A stretch of 64,000 nucleotides of DNA from Streblospio benedicti. Its lineage: Eukaryota; Annelida; Polychaeta; Spionida; Spionidae. Location of the stretch: NCBI GenBank assembly GCA_019095985.1, contig CM032660.1:24068864-24132863 (forward strand). Reading direction: 5' to 3'. Under the pieces are notes generated by a model that worked only from the letters and a program-made list of their open reading frames with translations, did not search any database and was not told the DNA's origin. This document shows, in pieces, positions 44,201 through 56,200 of the stretch. Position 1 is the first letter of the stretch. Every line of letters begins with the position of its first letter. The translations under genes were made by a program, and so were the position numbers.

Positions 44201-47200
44201 TTCTTATTTGATCTCTTCCATACTGATATATTCACTTAATAAGAGTTGAATTATTAATCACAAATGATAATTACAATATCCTAGACTCAAATAAAAAATA
44301 TGAAATTTTGCCTATTTTCGCCGAAATCAGCAAAATTCGGGGGCCTTGGATGACACCTAAACATACTTCAAAATTTCTTAAAAATTTTTGCCAAGATTTT
44401 TAGCCCAAAAGAAACACCAAAACACTAGGGAGCATAACTTTTCAAAAAAAGTGTTTTTTTGATACCCCCTATGCCCCAAGGATTTCATGGGTGCTGTGTG
44501 TGTGAGTGTCGCAAAGATGAAGAAAATTTATAAAAATGATTTGTGGTGTGAAAAAAGGGGGCCCCCTGCCTCCTGCACCCCGACCCCTAATTGATCTGCC
44601 TGTGTGCTACCCATCTGATTGTGATTCCTACATGTGCTTCGGTGGCTGAATCAACAGGATGTTGGACTAGTGACCAGAAAGTCATGGATTCGATTGCTGG
44701 TCTGGTCTGGTGATGGGTGTTGGGCAAGCTCTTGTTTAACAGGCTGCATACTGCTCCTTTGTACCTACACGCTAAATAGGTTCAGGTGAGGAGAGTCAGT
44801 GCTACGGTTACGATGTGTGGTGCGCTCCACAGGGAGTTGAGTATACATAGTGTGACAAGAATGCCAATAACCTGGTGTAAATGTAAATCCCTATAGCACA
44901 ATAACAGTGAATTGCGACTGTGACTATTTACTTAGAAAGTATGCTGGCTTTTATGGGTTTTATGCAGGCTCTTTAGAAACGGGTATGAACGCGATTGCCA
45001 GTGAAAGCTTAGTGTGTAATAAAATGCGTGGATGTATATTTGAAATTACAATAGAAGAGATTCTTGTATATATCTGGCATCTAGTAATTATGGATAATTA
45101 CTAGTAGGGCTTAAACCTATCAGTACATACTATAATGCTGATTTGAAGCGTAGAAATAAGCATTATAACGTTTAACTTATCTTCAGATAGGGTCGGCGTT
45201 ATGGTAGTCACACATGTGAGTTACGGTAATCACACATGCTGAGTTACGGTAGTCACTAACGTGGCTGTTTTCAACCGAAATATGTCATAATACATTTGTT
45301 ATACATTAAAAGTACATTCTCTCTAGAATCAATACGCTAAAATCTACAAGTGAACCATGTGATATCATCGTCAGTGAAGTAGGAGATCCATTTATCGACC
45401 AGAGTTTATTCGTACATCTTCACAGAACCAACACCAATAGTAGAATGACATATAAGGATGACATACACATATAATACATATAGTATAGCTGATAATACAG
45501 TATACAGTACACACAGTGTGAGAGACTGTTTATAGTCAGGACACTGGCGCATCATATTAGTACACAGAATAAGCACAATAGTAGAGTTTTTAAACTGAAT
45601 CGGGGACTGTTGACGTTGCCATTTTTGCTGAGTTACGGTAGTCGTTTTGAGAGTTACGTAAGTCGCTTTCGCACCTTGATAGTTGCAGACGCGTTTTTTG
45701 ATGCATGATGTTTGTCTGAACACACGAAAAATCCGTCAAATGTAGTATATTTTGCACGATAATGTATTTTACATGTCAGTCTGATTTGCAGATAGAATCC
45801 AGCCAAACACCCAGCCAAAGGTTAGGTAGTCACATGAGTAACTTTATGTAGTTTGACTATGGTATTGATAAATGGCACAATAGACTGGGGTTGCAGATAG
45901 ATGAGCAATGAGCGATGATATTGGCCATGTTTTTGCTTGTAGGTGAACCCCGACCTTCAGAAGGAGCGCGACTCAGCGACCTTCAACACCGAGGAACTCA
46001 CTTACTTCATCGATGGCGGAGAAAAAAAGGTGACAGTTTACGCAGGCATATATGCCAGCATTTTGAAGGATATGGATGAAATTTTGCAGTTTGAGTTATA
46101 TGTTCTTTTTTAGAATCGAAATTCACTGTTATTGTTTTTGAGCAACTTAAAATTCACACCAGGTCATTGGCATCCCTGTCACACTGTATCTGGTGCACTA
46201 CTCATAGTAATGAAAAGCCTGGGTCATTGTGATCATAGCCAGTAATTGGTTGATGAATTCAAGTAGAAGCAATTTTTTATAGAAGCTTAATATTTCATAT
46301 ACATACATGTAGTTATTGCTTCAGGAAAAATTTCTTTTGATAAAAACTTATATTATATACTACATGTATATACTTATATACTAGCAGCTATCCTGTGCTA
46401 ATGGGTTCTACAGGTGAGAAGCGAATGATAGATGGTAGCTTGTTGTGACAAGATGAGCACTGAGCAGCTTTATATTTTCACCATGTCCGTGTTTTACGTG
46501 TTCCAGACGCGACAGCGGCGGGAGATCCTGGAGACGATCTTCAGCGACCCGGCGTTCTGTACGACGGACAAGTACTACCAGGACATGGCCACGCGGTGAG
46601 GCTAGATTAGATTAGACTTGTTCAGGATTTGAAAACATGTACAATGAAATGAAAAATGAATATATATGATCATGATCACGGATCTTGACTGTCACATGAA
46701 GTTCCTCGGATGACGCTAGAAAGCTTTACACGAAGGACTGCTTCTTTACATATTGGTCCAACAATGTTACACTTACTCTAAGTAATACTTTGTAAGTTAG
46801 ACGCTTTATACATGTATATGAAAATGGAATGCTCATGCATTTAGGTTTTGATGACACTAAAGGTGATGTTCTTCCATTCATAATATTAAGGGTCAAAATG
46901 TGGTAGATGCCCTGGCCAGCACTCCAACATGGGTTAGTAGTTAGTCACTTACGTTATTCTGTGGCTGTATTGAATTTGAGTTTCGTTAGTATGGTGTTAA
47001 ACTTTTACCCTATACCTGCCAAAACACCTGTTTGAAATGTAATCAAAAGGATTTGGTATACAAGAAACTTTTATGATGATAACATTACAACCACAGAATA
47101 ACATAAGTGACAAACTGCTAATGCATGTCGAATTGCTGGTGTGAGCATCCAGCAAAAGCGCGGCTGGTGCAGTCAGTTAGAATAAGATTATTGAGCTTCA

Positions 47201-50200
47201 ATCAGTTAAAAACACTCCTCTCCGTCAGGTATGACGCATCCATGTATTATGTGACTCTCCTCTCCCTCAGATACGACGCATCCATGTATCATGTGACTCT
47301 CCTCTCCCTCAGATACGATGTGTCCATGTATCATGTGACTCTCCTCTCCCTCAGATACAACGCGTCGATGTATCATGTGACTCCTTTCCCTCAGATACAA
47401 TGAGTCCATGTATCATGTGACTCTCCTCTCCCTCAGATACGATGCATCCATGTATCATGTGACTCTCCTCTCCCTCAAGTACGACGTGTCCATGTATCAG
47501 GTGACTCTTCTCTCCCTCAGATACGACGCGTCGATGCTGAAGGCGGTGAAGCTGATGACGCTAGCGGTGGAGCGCGGCTGGTCCCAGCCGCAGCTCGTGC
47601 ACGTGGGCGCTGCCATCAGATATGAGATCCCTATGTCCATCCACGCCGTCATGTTCGTGCCCACAATTGAGCGGCTCGCCACTGACGAACAGCAGGAGGA
47701 GTGGCTGCCCAGAGCCATGAGGTGGGTGCTGCTAGAGCTTGGTGGTTTTTGTTCGATCTTATTGGTTTTTGGTAGATCTTGTTGGTTTATAGTAGACTTT
47801 TTGGGTTGGACAGGCTAGCGATTTTGTCCTGGATGTTCAAATGTTAATTGTTTCCATTGAATCAATTCTAGCTGAACGAGAGCACAAGGTAACTGTAGGT
47901 TGCTTGCTGTCAAACTCATCAGGACAGGGATGATAAGTGTAAAAGAATTGTTGGATAGAAGTTGTATTTGTGCAAGAGAAAGTTTTGAGATTAGTCTATC
48001 AATCAGACTAGTTTTGTCAGTCACATGTTTAGATTATAGAAATTGTTCATTTACATTTCAAACTGATAATTGTACATCAATTTACAAAAATCATTTCTAA
48101 TATTGACAATAAACAAGATGATTCAGACAATCAAAAAACGTGTGTCAAACTTCATCCATAAAGAAATATTCAGGTCTAAACTGACCCTATTGAGCCAATC
48201 AATCATAGGGGCAAAAGCATATCAGTTTAACAACGAATTAAAATTTGAATAAGCGATCATTCCATAAACTTGCTCACCGTCAGGTTCGAGATGGTGGGGA
48301 CGTACGCACAGACAGAACTGGGCCACGGTACCAATGTGCGCGAGCTTGAGACGACTGCGACCTACGACCCCGAGACCCAGGAGTTCGTGATGAACACACC
48401 GCTCCCCTCTGGTGGATGAACTGCACACTTTTATTACCATTCAAAAGCGTTCAATGAGCCACACACAAATTTAGGCCATATCAAAAAGTCATTGCAATTC
48501 TAATGTAAAATCTTCTCGAACTAATATGGTCGTATTTAATAAGTTGTTCAACAAAAACTGCAGACAAAGAGGATCAAGACTTCAGGAGATTTGTCCTATA
48601 TATTAATACTAGATTGAGACATACAATGTTTATGATTTCCTGTTAGAACCAAAAGTATTAGTAATGCAAAAGCAATGAAATGATAATTGAATTATTTAAA
48701 GTAAGTTCAGTTAGTTTCACATGTTCGCCATTTTATGGGAGTTATGGGACGTGTCGTCAGCATGTTTGACATGGTGTGTTTGACATGACAATACAGGCTA
48801 ATACAATATACAATACAATATGAATTTCTATAGCGCAAATTCCACGAAGTGTTTATGTGCGCTTGTAGGCCTCTTAAACAAATGGTGCATTAATTGGAAT
48901 TTTAAGTGCCAAGAGTCTTGGATTGTCATATGGACCAAGGAAGTTTATTCCATAATTTAGGTGCTGCTATTCTAAAGGCTGTAGATGTGCGTGCTACCAC
49001 ATCGACATAACTCAGAAGTTGGTCACGTCACTAAAATGTCAGTGTGATGCCCTGTTAACGTATGTCGAGGTGCTGGCATGCACATCTGTCAACATAAGAC
49101 TTGGTTCTTGATTTGAATTCTTTGAGCAATAGGTTATTTGATGACCACAGATTGTGAGTATGGTAGTAATAGTTCAGACTGACGTGCAATGTCTCCGTGT
49201 TGTAGGCATGAAGTGGTGGCCGGGCGGCCTCGGCAAGTCGGCCAACCATGCCGTCGTGCTCGCACAGACCGTGGTCAGCGGACGCAAGCACGGGATACAG
49301 GTCAGCAGGAGTCAGGATACGGGTCAGGTCAGGGGTCAGGGAATGCATGCAGCTCAGATCAACCACGGAATAAGGGTCAGGTCAGGCGTCAGGCAAGGCA
49401 TATAGGTCACAGCAGGCTTGGGATACAGGTCACGGCAGGGGTTAGGTGCGGGAAGTGGGTGAGGTCAGGGGTTAAACAGAGCAAAATTTTCTGGACAATT
49501 TACTTACAAATAAGGTATCAATACCCTATGAGTTCAAAGTCTTATGAAGCTGTTTGGGTTGTTCAAAAAATATCTTATTTTCATAAATTTGTTATGTTAT
49601 GAATATATTTGCTTAGGCTCCATTCATTATTTATGGGGAAGGGGGTGGGGGCAGAGGATTTTCTGAAAATTTCTGTACAAAGTCGGAGACCACCCCCTCT
49701 TTTCTCATGTACAAAGTTGATGGCCCGCCCTCAATTTCCATGTACAAAGTTGGTAGCCCCCCCTTAAATTTCCTCCGGCCCCCCTCCTCATAAATAATGA
49801 ATGGTCCCGTGGTGATTCGGCAGCAGCAAGAAATTGTCACCGAACCAGTTAGTGATCTTTCAATGGGGTATTATTTATACAAATGGTGGCGGCTAGGGTG
49901 TGAAGGCACGCAAATTCACTCATGTAACACGCAATTTTCTATATCTACTGCGTCCATCAATACGCAAGATATCTTTCCCAGACGCATATTTAATCTGATA
50001 GGGCGCCATATCAATAAAAGATCGTGATTTTTATGTCTTCTTCAAACAAAATATACTGTCTCATGGGCGCAGCCATTTTAAAACTTACTCGATTGAACGG
50101 CACACCGTAACATATCACGCCGGTTTTGACACAACATGCACCAGCCGGGATTTTGAAATCGAGTCGCACATAAATCTGTAGAGTACACATGCGTGATTTA

Positions 50201-53200
50201 AATAATCGGCTTTAGGAGCTTCGTAGTAGCATTGCTGTATTTGCTTATGCGACGTCACTAATATTCGCATATGTATTGTTGGCAACTGTGTTATTGTTGT
50301 ACTGGTAACCGTGCATATATTTGATAGCGCGAAAAATTAAATGATATAAGATATAATCAAATGAATAAAAAGCTGAGCTAGAGATAACCAGAAGTGATGA
50401 AGATCTGGCCAGTACAGGATCCTGGTAAATGTAGCACGTGTAGATAATCTAGGTAATAAAAAACAATGTCTCAGAAAAGTAGATCTATATATTAAGTTTT
50501 TTTTTTCCAAACCAAGGAATATCTCTGCAGGAAATATAAGTGAACAAACTCGTGAGACAGGTGACTCGTGTACTAGCATGGATATTGCTATGGATGTTGA
50601 TGTTGTCAAGCTCAAGGATGAGACAGATGCCAAGCCCAGCTGTTAACTATTTTTGTTTTGTTGTTTAGAAAAAGAATAATCTGTACCAGTGAATTGATTT
50701 CTTGATTGCTCAATCTCATTCCAAATATGCCCCGAAATAGCCTAATTTTGCTTACTTTTCCCAAAATTTTTCCGGGGGGCATGCCCCCGGACCCCCTAAT
50801 AACAAGGCGTCGGCCTTTCGCTTCGCCTTCAATGGGCCTTGGCCCTCACTCTGACCAGATGGCCCCCTTTTCTTGAATGAGGGGGCCCATTGGCCCCCTT
50901 TCTTAATTTCCTAAAATCATCTTAATAGATGGTTTGCAATAAATTCTATAGATTTTAGAAATAACTGTTGAACAGTTGCGAGCAAGTGCTAGTCTAAGTA
51001 CACTACTGTCACCATATAAGGACCACAGTAATTATAGAAAGTTCCATTGAACTCAACCAGTTTACGCTGTTCTTATCATGCCTGAGCACACTATATTAAA
51101 GTACATGTGTATGTTCTTACTGCTTATGCAAGAACAACATGATGGGAAGGTCATTCTCCTTATATGCTATGCTGAATGCTGCCTGCATAAATTCTTGTCT
51201 GACCACCTTATAAACCCCAAACCCGTACACCATATTTGAGAGCAACATAATCTCAACTCAGAAATGATTCTCTACATACAGAGATGCTTCACACTATACA
51301 GATTTACTGCAAATTTTACTTCTACACAACCCACATACATGCAGTACAATACTTCCCTATTTTAAACCAGTCTTGTCCATTATGTGCTCGAGTGCCTAAT
51401 GGACAAAACTAGTTTAAAATATAGATGTATACTGCTGCATGTGTGTGGATTGTAGATATATGGGTAGATTGACACAGAATCTGCACAATGTGAAGACATA
51501 AGGTATTCAGTTTTCCCCCATTGCTCTGGGGGTACATTGTGGTCAGACATGGTGTAAATGTTTGTGCTATGCAGAGCAGACACACAAATTTCTGGAGTCC
51601 AAATTGGGCATAGTATATATAGATGGCCATGTATGATGGGTAAATAGCTCACTCCAGATGCCTTGGTCGCGAAGTTGTCCCCGACAGGGTCAGAAACAAG
51701 TCATTAAAGATCGGGTTTAAACACGCGATTTTCTCGTAAATTGCATGGGAAATGCTGCGAAATTCGGGAAATACGATGGGACATCCCATAAATATGGACA
51801 ATTCGGTACATGCAGTTAGAAATTTCAGTAATTACGTAATATGTGTGATTTCCAGAAACGAAAAATACGGTAATACTTTTACGGAAATAACTGTGGTCCT
51901 TATATCCTTATACGGTTACAGTACTGTATATTATGTTAACATTAAAGTACTGATTGAAAAAAATGTTTGTCAGCGTCATCATGTGAAAAGAAATGTTTGC
52001 ATAATATAGCCATGTGAAAAAAATTGTTTGTTTGAAAAATAATTACTTGCATGCCCCTCCCTTGGGACATGCTAGTTCACATCTATCCCATCTGCCTGGG
52101 TTTTTTTGTCAGAAATTTAAGCAAGGTAATCCTTGCTTCCTCAAATACTAATTCATATTATTCGTCTCCCATGCCTCATATAGCGAGGTTCATGGTTACA
52201 GTGGAAGGGTTATGTACATACATATAATTTAAAATCCAATGAATCTTCTCTAATTTTAGTTTGTTTAATATGTAATGTTCACAAATAACTTCTCTATAGC
52301 AAGTGCTACATCCTACTCTTGTTTCTAATTGTTCATAATCAATAGAAAAGACTTTAATACCAGATGAAGCTGTAGTCAGTCTATAAGCAAAAATAATGTG
52401 ATTAAATAATCAACATAATGCAATCATCATTTCTCAACCATTGTGTGGACATTCTCTTTGACAATGGATTTTATCAATCTAAGTATGCAGTTTCAGTTGG
52501 AATTTAGTGATGATGCTAAAGAAAATGCAGACGAATGTTTACAGGTGTAATAGACATCTTATCCTCAAAGATTTTATACAAAGGCTTTTGTCACCAAAGA
52601 CAACTGCATATCAGGATGTGATCTACTCAACTGTCTTTTTAAATGGGGCTTTTAAAAAGATATTTAAGATTATTTGCCTTTTCAAAATTTTTCATTTTTT
52701 TGCCTTTTTTTTGATCAGGTAAAAATAAATTGAAATGTAGGAGTACCAGGTATTGGGACGACCGTTTACCTAAATCAGTGAAGGAAAGCATTCCTTTGAT
52801 TGGCCCATAATATCCAAATGCATAGCAGATTATACAGCATCATTGATTCTTATGCAGTTATTGGATGTGAAATCATGACCTAATATTAGGATTGTTTAAA
52901 TTTCCCAAAGGCAAACATGTATAAACACAGCTGTTGTAATTCTTGACCATATGCCTCTTACTGATTTAGGTAAACGGTGGTCCCAATAGCCGGTTCTCCT
53001 ACATTTCATTTTAGTTTTACCTGATCAAAAAAAACGCAAAAAAGGAAAAAATTTAAAAAGGCAAATAATCATAAATATCTTTTCAAAAGCCCCATTTAAA
53101 AAGACAGTTTAGATGGGGACTGCCCATTGGTCCGAAGGCCCATTGGTCCGAAGGCCCATTGGTCCGAAGGCCCATTGGTCCGAAGGCCCATTGGTCCGAA

Positions 53201-56200
53201 TAGTCATATAATTGAGTACATTCATTTACTGGTTCTTGATTTATTTATTTTGTGTATCCGGCGGGGGCCGACCCTGGGGAACAACCAAGGATGCTACATT
53301 GATGTACACTCGTTGGTGCAACACCTATTTATTAGTGCCCTCAGTTCATTTATAATTTCATGAACAGCTAAATAATATATGTGTAAACAGATATTATATA
53401 TGGCTCTATATTCAGTCTTCAAAGTGTGTTTGATTTTTTCTATGAGAATATAAAAGATATATGTTTACATTCAAAATATCTATATCATGGATTGAAAATA
53501 ATTGATTATATATCTACTTCAACAAAAAGCAACAACATTATATTTACATGAGGTTTCTCTAAAAAGATTATTATTCTTTTGAATATACAGTCACAATGCT
53601 CTCATGATTTCACCATATGAAAAGATAATCCTTGCCACTGAAAAAAAGGGCGTTATGATTCTTAGATGGAACTGCGCATAGATAAAAATGTATATATATA
53701 AATGGCTTAAGCACTGTTTGTGTGGCATTAAAGGTAGATATGACATGGAAATTCCCCTGTGCATGACTTTTTAAGTTTGAGTTAGACACACCAAGTCACT
53801 GTGCCTCCACTCAAGTAACTTCAAATGAACACCGCCACACACGCCCATGTGTATACAGGTATTGTGTGTGATTCCACTCTTAATTATCATCTCATTATAT
53901 AAATACGCTTGAACATAGATGTCCATCACCCAATGCTAGAGCGCCGCCCCCTCATCTTTTGCTACCCCCCCTGCAGGGGTGGCGTCATTTGTGTGAATGA
54001 TCTGATTGTTCTATCAAATTCAGAAAAAATGATACAAATTCATTTTTTGTTTAAATGTACAAGTAGTAAATCATACATTAAAGCATTCCTAAATATGAAC
54101 CATTCAAAGACCGGGGGGACACTTCCATACATCGGCGACGGGTATGCTCCCCTCCCGAATGACCCACCTGTTCCACCCTCCCAAGTCCCTTAACTATGAA
54201 ATGGCATTTTTTGTGATGCACAGCAGCTATGAAAACTCTATGTTAAGACAACAGCTTTGAAGTATCTGTCTCATCCCAGGCTTCTCATTTTGCCCATTGA
54301 TATGTGTCAGCTGATGTGTGTTTCTTTCTCTCAGTTCAATTGCTTGTCCCCGCCCCGCCTTTCCCTGATTCAAAGTAACTGTGTTATATAAACGAATCTG
54401 CAAAAAACAGTGCATTAGCAATACAGTGTTGAAAGTGCATTGTGACTCCAATATTTAAAAAGAATAATAATCTAACAAGAAAATTTCTTATGCAATAAAA
54501 TGTGATCTTTTTTGGCTTAAAATTAGATATATTAATAGTAATTTCAAAATGCAAGTTAACCATATTTATTTTTGCAAAGGTGTCTTATAGATTTTCTTTG
54601 ATAGCAATCAACCAGTTTTTGAAGAATTGCAGTTGCCTTTGGCATGACAAAATCCTGATGCAGTTGCTTTGTATAAAATCTCTGAGAATAAGATGTCTTA
54701 TTACACCTGTAAAAATTCGTCTGCATTTTTTTTAGCATCATCACTAAATTCCAACTGAAACTGCATACTCAGATTGAAAAAGTCCATTGTCAAAGAGAAT
54801 GTCCACACCATGTTTGAAAAATGATGTTTGCATTATGTTGATTATTTAATCACATTATTTTTGCTTATAGACTGACTACAACTTCATCTGGTATTAAAGT
54901 CTTTTCTACAGATTATGAATAATTAGAAACAAGAGTAGGATGTAGTGGTATAGAGAGGTTATTTGTGAACATTACATATTAAACAAACTAAAATTAGAGA
55001 GGATTCATTGGATTTTAAATTATATGTATGTACATAACCTTTTCACTGTAACCATGAGGCAGATGGGATAGATGTGAACTAGAATGTCCCATCTGTATAA
55101 ATGTTTGTTCCAAAGTATAATTGAACACAGAACAGAAACGATTTATTATACATTTAAGGGTCGGACTTAGTGGGGGGTTGGGAGGGGAGTGAGCACACTA
55201 TATTAAATATAGTGAGCACACTATATTAAAGTACATGTGTATGTTCTTACTGCTTATGCAAGAACAACATGATGGGAAGGTCATTCTCCTTATATGCTAT
55301 GCTGAATGCTGCCTGCATAAATTCTTGTCTGACCACCTTATAAACCCCAAACACGTACACCATATTTGAGAGCAACATAATCTCAACTCAGAAATCACGC
55401 CGTACAATCAAAACCCCCTCTATGTGCACGTGAGCAAAGCATTACTTTTAGTTCTATGTGAGCTGGGCAACCCTCTCTACGTGAGCAATGGTGGTATTGA
55501 AAACCAAAGGCGGTTCAAACATGGACAATATCACTGCTTAAATAACATTATATGAATAAATTGTATGCGGCATGGTAAATAATCGTATGTTACCAGCAAT
55601 ATGATTGAATGAGGATAGGTTTAGGGCTTGTAGATTTGGAGATTTTTTGGACACTTTTTTACCACCCCCCCAATAAAACACAAATGTTAACATCTAGATT
55701 ACGCATTTTAATGCTTTTTCTCTACCATTCATGTAGATGTTAGTGTTTATAGTGAAGTATGGAATACTCTGCTTTGTATAAGTGAATGTTAGTGTGCAAA
55801 ATGATGTTTAGAGAAAGTTATTCCAGTTTTCCTCAGAAAACATGGGCAAACCGCTCTACATGACAAGGGCAAACCGCTCTATATGATGTCCAGTAATCAT
55901 AAATGAAATTTTTCCCCCACAATTATGTTGATGTTTTGGACTTAGGAATACATCATCACAAGTCACAAGTCTAAAGATCTATTTACATGTAACGATTTTT
56001 TTCTCTCAAAAACCTATTTCTAATATTGCCATAACAGGGCCGTTTATACCATCATAAATGTTCATTTAACTTCATCAAGTGACTTGTGATGATGTATTTG
56101 CTACATAAAATTTATATATGTATTTGAAATGGTTATACATTTTTAGCGCTATAATTCGCTATCAATTACTTGCAGCAGTTGTTGCACGGCTGCTTTCAGT

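Larger units (their letters stand above)
41821..45674. mobile_element. 3.85-kb terminal-inverted-repeat transposon with subterminal repeats
   Basis: 24-bp ends match at 23 of 24 positions: 'gtgcgaaagcgactaacgta' start (41821) and 'cgtaagtcgctttcgcac' end (45674). Near both ends the motif GAGTTACGGTAGTC is scattered (about 41850, 42022, 42046 and 42080; 45195, 45220, 45240 and 45628). It is mostly inverted at the left and direct at the right, as in subterminal transposase-binding sites. Inside, 42150-42302 is a 50-codon frame starting [14 protein letters not shown] with a CxxC-like cluster; no full transposase was seen. The element fills most of ACOX1 intron 1. Superfamily unassigned. Confidence 0.65.

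Noticed and set aside
47221-47520. CRISPR-like regularly spaced repeats
   Set aside because: Units are contiguous without spacers and match the exon 4 splice junction in a eukaryotic gene.
50528-50645. Possible terminal exon of a nested gene
   Set aside because: Protein-like but short, no recognisable family and no partner exon found.
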